Assembly (NCBI GenBank): GCA_934777245.1
Contig: CAKVND010000005.1
Coordinates: forward strand, 1 to 56,575
Source: an uncultured Candidatus Melainabacteria bacterium
GTDB lineage: Bacteria > Cyanobacteriota > Vampirovibrionia > Gastranaerophilales > Gastranaerophilaceae
Direction of reading: 5' to 3'
Length of the DNA: 56,575 bases
Shown in pieces: positions 33,569 to 42,426 of the stretch (within the stretch, counting starts at the first letter, position 1; the number at the start of each line of letters is the position of its first letter). Made by a program: the position numbers and the translations under genes. The notes below the pieces were generated by a model. That model had not been told where the DNA came from. It ran no database searches and worked only from the letters and a program-made list of their open reading frames with translations.

Positions 33569-33892
33569 CTAAACAATACTAAATTTACGATTTATAATCC
33601 TATGTTGATCATCCAAAAAATCAAGTTCACTTACAAAAATATTTATTTTTCTATCTAAATTCATAATATTTAATAATGTAAAAATATCCGATGAAATGTT
33701 GAATAATGAAAGATTTTTAATTTTGCTAATTTTATCTATGAATTCGATAGTACAATCTGTAACGAAACTTAAATCCAGCCCAACTCTCAAGCTTGAATCA
33801 ATTTCACTTGCAATTTTATTTGCTTCATATTCATTTAATTTAGAACTAAACGGAGTAATTATGCAATATTTATCAAAAGTTTTAATTTCCAT
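33569..33892 (-). CDS. STAS-like (anti-sigma antagonist fold) protein
   Basis: 107 residues with the strand-helix order of STAS domains: EIKTFDKYCIITP, then VGLDLSFVTDCTIEFIDKIS (where the regulatory serine/threonine would lie) and NLSLFNISSDIFTLLNIMNLD. The match is weak and the usual DSSG phosphorylation motif is replaced by FVTDC, so it may be regulation-insensitive. The -10 TATAAT (33899-33904) is six bases from the ATG, which predicts a leaderless mRNA. It could act in partner-switching control of a sigma factor, but no anti-sigma kinase is nearby. Confidence 0.7.
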   Translation of the reverse strand: MEIKTFDKYCIITPFSSKLNEYEANKIASEIDSSLRVGLDLSFVTDCTIEFIDKISKIKNLSLFNISSDIFTLLNIMNLDRKINIFVSELDFLDDQHRIINRKFSIV

Positions 33893-33986
33893 ACTAGTAT
33901 TATAAATTTTAATTCTAGTAATAAGAACTATCCAAAATTATAAAAAAACTATAACCAAAGTTGTAACAGATTAAAATATTGCTATT

Positions 33987-35558
33987 TTATTTATGAATTC
34001 TTAAATGTCGATTTTCACCTTCACCAATAGATGTACTTTTTAAATTGTATTGATCTACGAGTTCGTGCTGTAATTTTCTTATTTGTGAATTTTGCGGAGC
34101 TAATTCTACAACTTCTGCGCCGTCAGAAACTTGTTTAATTGCAGCGCGCGCTTCATCCAAGGCTTTTTCTGTTTCATCAGTATATCCTTGTAAACTTTCA
34201 ACATCACCGGGCTGAATATCTAAAGCATCTTTCAGAACCTTCTGAATTTGCGCCATAGAGTTAGTTTTAACATAGAAAATCTGAACTCTGTATTCTTTTG
34301 CTGTATTTAAGATTTTAGCGCCACCTTTTGCAAAATTCTTGTGCGCAATCACAATATCCGCATCTTCTACGTTACGCGTTAATTCTACATTCAAATTCAA
34401 ACGTTCAATTATTTTTTCTACAATAGTTCTTGATACTGCGTACAAATACAATTTTTTAAGCGGTTTTGCCTGCTCAACATACTTTTGACGAGAGAATGAG
34501 AAATTCAAACTATTGTCTTGTGGAGTTTCAGGAACTTCTTGTTTAACAGGTTCAGGAGCAGAAACAGTTTCAACATGTTGTTCTTCAACTTTTCTGATTT
34601 CAGGACGAATCGGCCAACCGCGTAAAATATAATCAACAGCTTCCGAAGTATTTTTATAAACAGCAAGCGTGTTTCTATCCAAGATTTCAATTACAATATC
34701 AAAAGTCGGTTGTTTTTCTCTTTCTAATACGGTTTTTTGCGAAGCTCTGCGTTTTGCTTCATCATCACCTAATGTTACTGATTGAATACCACCAACTAAA
34801 TCTGATAAGGTTGGGTTTTTGATTAAACTTTCAAGACAATTACCATGTGCAGTTGCAATAAGCATAACACCACGTTCTGCAATTGTTCTTGCAGCTTGCG
34901 CCTCAGGTTCTGTACCGATTTCATCAACTACAATAACTTCCGGCGTATGGTTTTCTACAGCCTCAATCATTATATCTTTTTGGAATTCAGGCTGAGCAAC
35001 CTGCATTCTCCTTGCTGAACCAACTGCAGGATGCGGAACATCACCATCACCGGCAATTTCGTTTGAAGTATCAACAATTACTACTCGTTTACCAAGTTCG
35101 TCCGCCACTAGTCGAGAAATTTCTCTAAGTTTTGTCGTTTTACCAACCCCCGGAGGACCTAAAAACAAAATGCTTTTTCCTTGTGTACAAATATCTTTAA
35201 TACAAGCAATTGTTCCTGTAACAACACGACCGATACGACAAGTTAAACCAACAACCTTTCCTTGTCTATTTCTTATTGCACTAATACGGTGCAAAGTTCC
35301 CGGAATTCCGGAACGATTATCGTGCGTGAATTCTTGAAGATGCGAAGTTATAAATTTGATATCTTCATCATTAACAAGTTCACATTGTAATTTTTCAATC
35401 TTGCCACCGGCATGTCGAACCTCTGGAACTCGACCAATATCAAGTACGATTTCTATTACATCATCTAATTTTTCACACGACAAATTAGACACGACTTTTG
35501 GGGGCATAATGGCGATTAGCCTTTCGAGGTCATTTTGAAATTGTAAATTGCTCATCAT
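33987..35558 (-). CDS. Ycf45/SpoIIIAA-like AAA ATPase with R3H-type C terminus
   Basis: 523-residue protein of the cyanobacterial/plastid Ycf45 family, related to sporulation ATPase SpoIIIAA. Walker A LGPPGVGKTTKL lies at about residue 131, and the Walker B-like VIVVDEIGTEPEA about 80 residues later. The C-terminal end (HELVDQYNLKSTSIGEGENRHLRIHK, in parts) fits an R3H single-strand nucleic acid-binding domain. Role unknown in its family; probably nucleic-acid handling in the cytosol. ATGATG gives two possible starts (35558, 35555), no Shine-Dalgarno. A short upstream reading frame overlaps the start. This gene is a good lineage marker for the cyanobacterial phylum. Confidence 0.9.
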   Translation of the reverse strand: MMSNLQFQNDLERLIAIMPPKVVSNLSCEKLDDVIEIVLDIGRVPEVRHAGGKIEKLQCELVNDEDIKFITSHLQEFTHDNRSGIPGTLHRISAIRNRQGKVVGLTCRIGRVVTGTIACIKDICTQGKSILFLGPPGVGKTTKLREISRLVADELGKRVVIVDTSNEIAGDGDVPHPAVGSARRMQVAQPEFQKDIMIEAVENHTPEVIVVDEIGTEPEAQAARTIAERGVMLIATAHGNCLESLIKNPTLSDLVGGIQSVTLGDDEAKRRASQKTVLEREKQPTFDIVIEILDRNTLAVYKNTSEAVDYILRGWPIRPEIRKVEEQHVETVSAPEPVKQEVPETPQDNSLNFSFSRQKYVEQAKPLKKLYLYAVSRTIVEKIIERLNLNVELTRNVEDADIVIAHKNFAKGGAKILNTAKEYRVQIFYVKTNSMAQIQKVLKDALDIQPGDVESLQGYTDETEKALDEARAAIKQVSDGAEVVELAPQNSQIRKLQHELVDQYNLKSTSIGEGENRHLRIHK

Positions 35559-35607
35559 TCTTATATATAATGCCTTTCTGCTTTCGCATTTGGCTGCAAC
35601 GGTTCAA
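35530..35607 (-). CDS. Possible upstream ORF overlapping the Ycf45-like gene
   Basis: A 25-codon frame starting at TTG (MNRCSQMRKQKGIIYKNDEQ, then FTISK) with a good Shine-Dalgarno AGGAGA (35614-35619) and a TATAAT box (35626-35631). It ends in frame +1 inside the Ycf45-like gene and may couple or restrict its translation. Alternatively the ribosome site is a remnant. Confidence 0.35.
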   Translation of the reverse strand: MNRCSQMRKQKGIIYKNDEQFTISK

Positions 35608-35983
35608 TTTTGATCTCCTAATTACATTATAACATATCTTTTTAATTTTTTCATGCAAAATAAAAACAATCTATTTTAAAAAACTTTTAGAAATAAATAA
35701 CAAAGTCTATAATTCCAAAACTCTCTAATTTTAATATTTTAAAGCAATTTATTACATAACAATACTATTAAAATGTATAGAAACGGTCTGTAATCCAACC
35801 GTAGTCTTATAATAGCATAAAAATATTGATTTACATCATATTGTTAATATTTATAAAGTTAAATATTTTTGTTGGAATGTAAATAGCTATAATTCACTAA
35901 TGACGTGCAACAATACATTTTAATAGAAAAGTATATGAAAATTAACGTAATATTTAAGACGAGAAGGAAGTTCAAATAGAGTC

Positions 35984-36514
35984 GTGGCGATAAATTCACC
36001 AATTAAGGATGTTAAAATCATAGAGCAAATTAAAGAGTTATATAAAAAAAAGAAACTAACTCGTGATTTGCTATTATTTACTCTAGGGATAAACACAGGA
36101 ATGAATTTATTGGACTTACTCAAACTTAATATTAGCGATGTCCGTGACAAATTTTATTTAAATTTTGAAGAAAATAAATCTATACCAATAACAAATGAAT
36201 TAAAAGTTTTAATAGATAACGTTATTGCAGACAGAGATGATGACAATCCGCTTTTTGTTAGCGTTAGAGGACATAGAATCGAACGCTCTTACGTATTCAA
36301 TTCATTTAAAGAGATATGCCGTGAACTTGGAATTGCAGACAAGTATTCAGTTGCATCTTGGCGAAAAACATTTGCATATCATTATTATAAAAAATATAAC
36401 GACTTATCATATTTACAATGGTTATTTAATCAAAGCACTGCAAATCTTGCTCTTAAATTTATTGAAGAATACGAAAATATGAATCTACGTTACCGCGAGG
36501 GAGTTAATCTATAA
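35984..36514 (+). CDS. Degenerate tyrosine-recombinase-like protein
   Basis: 176 residues matching the catalytic half of phage-type integrases but lacking key residues. Box I reads LGINTGMNLLDLLKL, with N41 where the first catalytic Arg should be. Box II reads SVASWRKTFAYHYY, keeping R127 but losing the preceding His (A/S) and replacing the following His with K128. A Tyr is available at 163 or 170. There is no N-terminal arm-binding domain. It starts at GTG behind GAAGGAAG, and its stop overlaps the first glycosyltransferase (TAATG). It probably binds DNA as a regulator or is an inert relic; no att sites or inverted promoter were found in the 425-base gap upstream. Confidence 0.8.
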   Translation: MAINSPIKDVKIIEQIKELYKKKKLTRDLLLFTLGINTGMNLLDLLKLNISDVRDKFYLNFEENKSIPITNELKVLIDNVIADRDDDNPLFVSVRGHRIERSYVFNSFKEICRELGIADKYSVASWRKTFAYHYYKKYNDLSYLQWLFNQSTANLALKFIEEYENMNLRYREGVNL

Positions 36515-37518
36515 TGCCAAAATTTTCTATAATTATTCCGGTTTATAATGTTGAAAAATATTTGAAGAAATGTCTTGATAGCATTGCAAATCAGACTTAT
36601 TCTGATTTTGAAGCGATTTGTGTAAATGACGGTTCAACAGATAATTCATTAGCAATATTAACAGAGTATTCGCGAAAAGATGGGCGTTTTAAAGTTGTAT
36701 CGCAAGAAAATCAGGGCCAAGGTGTTGCAAGAAACTATGCTTTAATGCTTGCGACAGGTGAATACATCGGCTTTGTAGATCCGGATGATTGGGTTGAATT
36801 AAATTGGTTGCAAGAAGTTGCAGATAAAATTTCTAAAACAAACGCTGATTTAATTGAATTTAACAACTATGAAAATTTTGAATCTGATGGACGTGAAAAA
36901 GTACATAAAGATAAGATTCATTTAAATTCTAATAAAGTTTTTAATTTTAAAATCAATAAAAAATATTTGTTTGGAAATCACCTTGCTGCTTGGAATAAAT
37001 TTGTTAAACGCGAATTAGTACAAGAGAATTGTATCAAATTTTCTGAAATGCGACGTTCTGAAGATACAATTTTTAGCTTAAAATCTAAAATTTTTGCTAA
37101 AACTATCGCATACATTGATAAACCTATGTATCACTACTTGATTAGACAGAATTCTAGTGTGCATTCAATTTCTGCACAAAATATGCAAGTCATAGATTGT
37201 TTTTTTGAAATCAAAGATTTTCTCGAAGAACAAAAACTTTTTGATAACTATAAAAATGAATTTTACAACAATGCTTTGCAAACATTTCATCATGCTTACA
37301 TTTCACTACCGGAGAATCTGAAATCTGAGTTTGTAAACAAAACAGAAGATTTTTTTGAAAGTAGAAAGTATTCAAAAGCGGTAATTAATGGTAAAAAGAC
37401 TTTTTTAAAGCAATTATTTTCTGTTGTTAATATTTACGAGTTTGGTCAAAAAATGGGCAAACAAATCACTATTTTGGGTATTAAATTTAATATTTCTAGT
37501 AAAAAGGAGAAATATTAA
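36514..37518 (+). CDS. GT2 glycosyltransferase
   Basis: 334 residues. GT-A fold family 2 enzyme: N-terminal FSIIIPVYNVEKYLKKCLDSI, NDGSTDNS at about residue 40 and the metal-binding acidic motif DPDDW at about 89-93. It adds a sugar from a nucleotide donor to the growing surface glycan on the cytoplasmic face. The C-terminal part is variable, ending in a basic amphipathic tail (ILGIKFNISSKKEKY) shared with other transferases of this locus. The ATG overlaps the recombinase-like stop by one base; AGGG/GAGG lies within that gene. Confidence 0.93.
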   Translation: MPKFSIIIPVYNVEKYLKKCLDSIANQTYSDFEAICVNDGSTDNSLAILTEYSRKDGRFKVVSQENQGQGVARNYALMLATGEYIGFVDPDDWVELNWLQEVADKISKTNADLIEFNNYENFESDGREKVHKDKIHLNSNKVFNFKINKKYLFGNHLAAWNKFVKRELVQENCIKFSEMRRSEDTIFSLKSKIFAKTIAYIDKPMYHYLIRQNSSVHSISAQNMQVIDCFFEIKDFLEEQKLFDNYKNEFYNNALQTFHHAYISLPENLKSEFVNKTEDFFESRKYSKAVINGKKTFLKQLFSVVNIYEFGQKMGKQITILGIKFNISSKKEKY

Positions 37519-38588
37519 TGCCTAAAGTTTCTGTAATAGTACCAATTTATAATGTCGAAAAATACATCCGAGAAGCTGTTGATAGCATTCTTGCACAGAA
37601 ATTAACGGATTTAGAAATTATTTTAATCGATGATGGCTGTACAGATAATTGTCCAAAAATTATTGATGAATATGCCACAAAAGATAGCCGAATAATTGCT
37701 ATTCACAAAGAAGATAAAGGTTATGGTGAATGTGTAAATTATGGTCTTAATATCGCAAGTGGAGAATACATTGCAATTTTAGAACCTGATGATTTTATTG
37801 ACGATTCTATGTATAAAGAATTATATGCAATTGCAAAAAAATATGATTCTGACATTGTTAAATCAAGGTTTTACGACTATATTCAAACACAAGATGAAAA
37901 TATCGCAAAAATACCAAACTGGGCAAATGATTTGATTCCTCAGAACAGAAGTTTTACGATAGCTGAATGTCCGTTATTTTTCCAATATCATCCAAGCATT
38001 TGGAGTTGCCTATACAAACGCGAATTTCTAAATGAAAATAAATTACGTTTTAATGAAATATCCGGCGGAAATTGGGTTGATAATCCTTTTCAAGTAGCGA
38101 CACTTTGTTTAGCCAAGAAAATTAATTACACTCCAAAAGCTTACTATTATTGGAGAAAAATATATTCAAATGATGCAGAAAGACTCAAAGACTATACAAT
38201 ACCTTTTAATAGAAGTTTTGAAATTCATTCTTGGCTAAAAGAACACAATATTAAAGATAGAGCTATTTTAGAAAATCTTGCGTGTAGAGAGCTCTCTTAC
38301 ATAAATTTGGTATTGGAGAAGAAAAACATATCAAATTTGAAAGATTGTATTAAAAAAATTTTTGAATTGCTTGAACTAATGAATGTCGAAATGGTTTTAA
38401 ACTCGGATGTTGTAAAAAAAGGCGATAAAAAGAATTTAAGATTTTTGATAAAACATCCGTATATTTATCGCTACAGAAGACTTTTTGATATTTTTAGGCG
38501 AGAAATCTTTAGTATTCGTTGGAACAAAAAAGATAGATACATAAAACTATTTGGAAAATTTTTATACAAGAAAAATGAGGTAATATAA
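37518..38588 (+). CDS. GT2 glycosyltransferase
   Basis: 356 residues, family 2. N-terminal VSVIVPIYNVEKYIREAVDSIL, DDGCTDNCP and the acidic motif EPDDF (about 89-93), followed by the YHPSIWSCLYKREFL segment that is common in LPS/capsule transferases and also present in the transferase near 42.4 kb. Shine-Dalgarno AAGGAGA lies at the end of the previous gene and the start overlaps its stop by one base. Donor and acceptor unknown; the neighbourhood suggests GDP-heptose as one candidate donor. Confidence 0.93.
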   Translation: MPKVSVIVPIYNVEKYIREAVDSILAQKLTDLEIILIDDGCTDNCPKIIDEYATKDSRIIAIHKEDKGYGECVNYGLNIASGEYIAILEPDDFIDDSMYKELYAIAKKYDSDIVKSRFYDYIQTQDENIAKIPNWANDLIPQNRSFTIAECPLFFQYHPSIWSCLYKREFLNENKLRFNEISGGNWVDNPFQVATLCLAKKINYTPKAYYYWRKIYSNDAERLKDYTIPFNRSFEIHSWLKEHNIKDRAILENLACRELSYINLVLEKKNISNLKDCIKKIFELLELMNVEMVLNSDVVKKGDKKNLRFLIKHPYIYRYRRLFDIFRREIFSIRWNKKDRYIKLFGKFLYKKNEVI

Positions 38589-39862
38589 TGCAACTGGTAA
38601 TAATTGCAGGAGGAAAAGGTACAAGACTTGGGTTAAAGGATATTCCGAAACCAATGGTTAAAATTGGCGAGAAGCCTTTATTAGAACATCAAATTGAATT
38701 GGCAAAAAAATACGGCATCAATGAAGTTTTTATACTCTCAGGTCATCTAGCAAATGTAATTGAAGAATATTTTGGTGATGGTTCTAATTTTGGTGTAAAA
38801 ATTCATCATATTGTAGAACCCTATCCGCTTGGAACTGCAGGCAGTTTAAAACTACTAGAAGGTCAATTAAATGACAGATTTTTGGTTTTCTACGGTGACG
38901 TTGTAATGGATTTTGACATAAAATCATTTTTTGAGTTTGATAAACAATACGATTCTATCGGTACAGCAATTATTCACCCAAATGACCATCCTTATGATAG
39001 CGATTTGTTAGAAATTGACAACAATAACAGAGTTGTAAAAGTTCTTCCAAAACCGCACAAAGAAGGAGAATATTATCAAAATTTGGTCAACGCAGCTGTT
39101 TATATATTTTCATCAAAAATATTTAAATATATTGAAGATGGCATTTCTCAAGATTTTGGAAAACATATTTTACCAAAAATTGTTGAAGCCGATGAAACGC
39201 TAATCGGTTATAGAACTCCTGAATACATTAAAGATATGGGAACTGCTGATAGATTTGAAGCTGTAAAAAACGATTTTCTTACGGGAAAAGTTGCAAGATT
39301 AAACAAACAAAATAAACGCCCATGCATATTTCTTGATAGGGATGGAGTTATTAATCGCGACATGGATTCAATGCCTTTATGCAAAGATTTTGAATTGTTA
39401 GATGGTGTTGCGGAAGCAATAAAAACAATAAACAAAAGTGATTATTTGTCTGTTGTGGTAACGAATCAGCCAATGATTGCAAAAGGTTTTGTAAGTTTTG
39501 AAGAAGTCGAAAATACACATAAGAAGATGGAAACATTGCTTGGCGAACAGCACGCTTATTTGAACGGGATTTATTATTGTCCGCATCATCCGGAGAAAGG
39601 ATTTGAAGGCGAAGTTCCGGAATTAAAGATTGAATGCGAATGCAGAAAACCAAAAGCCGGCATGATTTTTAAAGCTGCTGAGGAGTTGAATATTGATTTA
39701 AATAACTCTTGGATGATTGGCGATAGCAAACGTGATATAGAAGCAGGTAAAAATGCAGGTTGCAAAACAATTTCGATAAAAGAAAATTTTGGCGCAGATT
39801 ATGTAGCAGAAGATCTAAAAGACGCAATTAATTATATATTAGAAGGAGTAGAAAATGAGTAA
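38588..39862 (+). CDS. Fused heptose-1-phosphate guanylyltransferase (HddC) and heptose-1,7-bisphosphate phosphatase (GmhB)
   Basis: 424 residues, two enzymes in one chain. Residues 1-235 are a nucleotidyltransferase (IIAGGKGTRLGLKDIPKPM, FYGDVVMDFD) of the HddC type. From about 245 a HAD phosphatase of the GmhB type follows: CIFLDRDGVINRD, VVTNQPM, the zinc-loop cysteines in YYCPHHPEKG and ECECRKPKAGM, and IGDSKRDIEAG. The chain would dephosphorylate heptose bisphosphate and then transfer GMP to heptose 1-phosphate. With HddA and GmhA downstream, the whole GDP-D-glycero-alpha-D-manno-heptose route is present. The exact nucleotide (GDP) is inferred from context. Confidence 0.9.
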   Translation: MQLVIIAGGKGTRLGLKDIPKPMVKIGEKPLLEHQIELAKKYGINEVFILSGHLANVIEEYFGDGSNFGVKIHHIVEPYPLGTAGSLKLLEGQLNDRFLVFYGDVVMDFDIKSFFEFDKQYDSIGTAIIHPNDHPYDSDLLEIDNNNRVVKVLPKPHKEGEYYQNLVNAAVYIFSSKIFKYIEDGISQDFGKHILPKIVEADETLIGYRTPEYIKDMGTADRFEAVKNDFLTGKVARLNKQNKRPCIFLDRDGVINRDMDSMPLCKDFELLDGVAEAIKTINKSDYLSVVVTNQPMIAKGFVSFEEVENTHKKMETLLGEQHAYLNGIYYCPHHPEKGFEGEVPELKIECECRKPKAGMIFKAAEELNIDLNNSWMIGDSKRDIEAGKNAGCKTISIKENFGADYVAEDLKDAINYILEGVENE

Positions 39863-40817
39863 AAACATTTTAATTACAGGTGGAGCTGGTTTTATTGGAA
39901 GCCATTTATGCGATGCTTTATTGGCTCAAGGACATAAAATTACAGTATTTGACAATCTTTCACTAGGACGTTTGAGTAATATTGAAGAAGCTCAAAAGAA
40001 TTCAAATTTTATATTTATCAAAGGCGATATTCTAGATAAAAATGCATTATTTGAAGTTTTCAGAAACGGCAATTTTGACACAATTTTTCACATGGCAGCA
40101 AATTCTGATATTGCAAAAAGTCACGCTAATCCAAATGTAGATTTTGATAATACTTTAACTACAACCTATAACGTTTTGCTTGGCATGAAAGAATTTGGCG
40201 TTAAAAATATTGTTTTTGCCTCAACTTCCGCAATCTATGGTGACACCGGAGTTTCTGTTACAGAAAACTACGGGCCATTATTCCCAATATCTCATTATGG
40301 AGCTTCAAAGTTGGCGTCAGAAGCTTATATATCTAGCTTCTGCGAAAACTACGGCTTCAAAGCATGGATTACACGTTTTCCTAACGTTGTTGGTGAAAGA
40401 GCTACGCACGGCGCTATTTACGACTTTATTAATAAATTAAGAAGAAACAACAAAGAGTTGGAAGTTTTGGGTGATGGTACTCAGATTAAACCTTATTTAT
40501 ACGTAAAAGATTTGGTAGAAGCAATTTTGCTTGTTTGGTCTACAACTTCAGAACAAATCAATTACTACAATCTTGGAGTTGAAACCAGAACAACTGTTCG
40601 TGAAATGGCAGAAATGGTTATCGAAGAAATGAAATTGGATGCGCAAATTAAATATACCGGTGGTAATAAAGGCTGGGTCGGTGATGTTCCGGAATTCAGT
40701 TATAGCTTAGATAAAATTCATTCTTTAGGATGGAATCCTAAAGTCACATCAAATGAAGCTGTTAGAAAATCTATCAGATATATTTTAGACAAAGACTTAA
40801 GTGCAGTTGCAAAGTAG
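39855..40817 (+). CDS. NAD-dependent epimerase/dehydratase (extended SDR)
   Basis: 320 residues of the extended short-chain dehydrogenase family. The NAD motif GGAGFIGSHLCDALL is at residues 8-22 and the active site is S/T in ASTSAIYG with Y-x-x-x-K in HYGASKLASE. UDP-glucose 4-epimerase- or GDP-sugar 4,6-dehydratase-like; here it may act on GDP-heptose, modifying the sugar made by its neighbours. It overlaps the HddC-GmhB gene by eight bases, GAAGGAG being inside it. The substrate cannot be settled from sequence. Confidence 0.9.
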   Translation: MSKNILITGGAGFIGSHLCDALLAQGHKITVFDNLSLGRLSNIEEAQKNSNFIFIKGDILDKNALFEVFRNGNFDTIFHMAANSDIAKSHANPNVDFDNTLTTTYNVLLGMKEFGVKNIVFASTSAIYGDTGVSVTENYGPLFPISHYGASKLASEAYISSFCENYGFKAWITRFPNVVGERATHGAIYDFINKLRRNNKELEVLGDGTQIKPYLYVKDLVEAILLVWSTTSEQINYYNLGVETRTTVREMAEMVIEEMKLDAQIKYTGGNKGWVGDVPEFSYSLDKIHSLGWNPKVTSNEAVRKSIRYILDKDLSAVAK

Positions 40818-40832
40818 AAAGGTGAAATTAGG

Positions 40833-41837
40833 ATGATTATTACAAGAACTCCGTTTCGAATCAGCTTTGCCGGCGGTGGAAGTGATTTGAGGAATTATTA
40901 CGAAAAATACGGCGGCTCGGTTTTGAGCGTATCTATCAATAAATATATTTATCTTTCAATGCACCCATATTTTGATGATGAATCTTATTTATTAAAATAT
41001 TCAAAAACTGAACACGCGAAAACATTGGATGAAATTCAACATCCGATAATCCGAACGGTTTTTGATAAGTATGGAATCAAAGGCGTTGACTTTAATTCTA
41101 GCGCGGATATTCCTTCCGGAACCGGTTTGGCTTCATCTTCTGCCTTTACGGTTGGTTTAATAAATCTTTGTAACGTATATACAGACAAGTATATGAACAA
41201 AGAAGATATTGCAGAACTTGCTTGCAAGGTTGAGATTGAAGACTTAAAAGAACCGATAGGAAAACAAGACCAATATGCTTGCGCATGCGGTGGTTTGAAT
41301 TTTATCGAATTCCAAAAAGATGGTGAAGTTGATGTAGAAAAACTTTACTTGCAAACCGACGCGTATAGAGTATTAGAAAAGAATTTGTTGATGTTTTATA
41401 CAGGCACAACTCGTTCTGCCGGAAGCATTTTGGCTGAACAAAAGAAAAACACTACAAATGACGAAGCAAAGATTAATAACTTGCATAAAATGGTTCAACT
41501 TTCTAAGGATTTGAAAGAAGAATTGTTGAAAGGCAATATTAACGCGATGGGTGAAATTTTGCATATAGGCTGGATGTATAAGAAAGAATTGGCAAACGGA
41601 ATTTCTAATCCGGATATCGATTATTATTATGATCTTGCTATGCAAAATGGCGCTTTGGGCGGTAAACTACTTGGCGCAGGCGGTGGCGGATTCTTACTTT
41701 TCTATGTGGAAGAACAACACCGTTCAAGAGTTCGTAAAGCGTTGCAAGGTTTGAAAGAGATTAATTTCTCTTTTGACAGCAAAGGTACGCAATTAATTTA
41801 TTACAATAAACGCGATTTGTATAGGAGAGTTGTTTAA
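40833..41837 (+). CDS. hddA: D-glycero-alpha-D-manno-heptose-7-phosphate kinase (HddA-like GHMP kinase)
   Basis: 334 residues, GHMP kinase family. Family motifs are TPFRISFAGGGSDLRNYY (residue 5 on), ADIPSGTGLASSSAFTVG (about 91-108, ATP loop) and GKLLGAGGGGFLLFY near the C terminus. Makes heptose 1,7-bisphosphate from heptose 7-phosphate in the GDP-heptose route. HddA-type rather than fucokinase is favoured by length and by the adjacent gmhA and gmhB/hddC functions. A ribosome site GAAAGG lies upstream. Confidence 0.9.
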   Translation: MIITRTPFRISFAGGGSDLRNYYEKYGGSVLSVSINKYIYLSMHPYFDDESYLLKYSKTEHAKTLDEIQHPIIRTVFDKYGIKGVDFNSSADIPSGTGLASSSAFTVGLINLCNVYTDKYMNKEDIAELACKVEIEDLKEPIGKQDQYACACGGLNFIEFQKDGEVDVEKLYLQTDAYRVLEKNLLMFYTGTTRSAGSILAEQKKNTTNDEAKINNLHKMVQLSKDLKEELLKGNINAMGEILHIGWMYKKELANGISNPDIDYYYDLAMQNGALGGKLLGAGGGGFLLFYVEEQHRSRVRKALQGLKEINFSFDSKGTQLIYYNKRDLYRRVV

Positions 41838-41838
41838 A

Positions 41839-42426
41839 ATGAAAAATTCCATTGATAAATATTTTGACAGACTTAAATCTGCAATAGATGCGCTGGACAG
41901 ACAGGAACTCGATTATTTTATCCAAATTCTGCTGAAAGCCAGAGATAATGACAAACATATCTATATTATGGGCAATGGTGGTTCTGCTGCGACTGCAAGT
42001 CATTTTGTGTGCGATTTCAATAAGGGAATGAGCTATCAGCAGGATAAAAAATTTAAGATGATTTGCCTTAACGATAATGTTGCGACGATGCTTGCGTATT
42101 CAAACGATGTTGGATACGAGGATGTTTTTGTTGAACAGTTAAGAAATTTTTTGAAAAAAGATGACGTGGTTATCGGAATTTCAGGTAGCGGAAATTCGAA
42201 GAATATATTGAAGGCTGTAGATTATGCGAATTCTGTAGGTGCGGTAACTATCGGACTTACGGGATTTAATGGCGGAGAGTTAAAGAAAAAAGCATCAATG
42301 TCTGTGAACGCGAATATTGATGACATGCAAATAAGCGAAGACATCCACATGATGATATGCCACATGATTTACAATATTTTAATGTCAAAAACCACAGAAG
42401 GCACAAAGGAGATGATTTATGGATAA
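41839..42426 (+). CDS. gmhA: Phosphoheptose isomerase
   Basis: First committed step: sedoheptulose 7-phosphate to D-glycero-D-manno-heptose 7-phosphate. A single SIS domain in about 195 residues, with MGNGGSAATASHFVCDF (about 46-62) and GISGSGNSKNIL marking the sugar-phosphate site. I chose the ATG one base after the hddA stop, with AGGAG inside hddA; an upstream TTG (41830) is too close to that site. The end overlaps the next glycosyltransferase by eight bases. Order in the operon is reverse to the pathway order. Confidence 0.93.
   Translation: MKNSIDKYFDRLKSAIDALDRQELDYFIQILLKARDNDKHIYIMGNGGSAATASHFVCDFNKGMSYQQDKKFKMICLNDNVATMLAYSNDVGYEDVFVEQLRNFLKKDDVVIGISGSGNSKNILKAVDYANSVGAVTIGLTGFNGGELKKKASMSVNANIDDMQISEDIHMMICHMIYNILMSKTTEGTKEMIYG

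Noticed and set aside
35640..35980. Invertible promoter with flanking inverted repeats before the glycan operon
   Set aside because: I looked for inverted repeats of 10 bp or more and found only short ones such as ACGGT/ACCGT.
35984..36514. Integrated phage or genomic island end
   Set aside because: The integrase-like gene is degenerate, lacks the arm-binding domain, and no tRNA, att repeats or phage genes are nearby.
39351..39653. Antisense ORF inside the HddC-GmhB gene
   Set aside because: No ribosome site or recognisable protein; the sense frame has full HAD motifs over the same bases.
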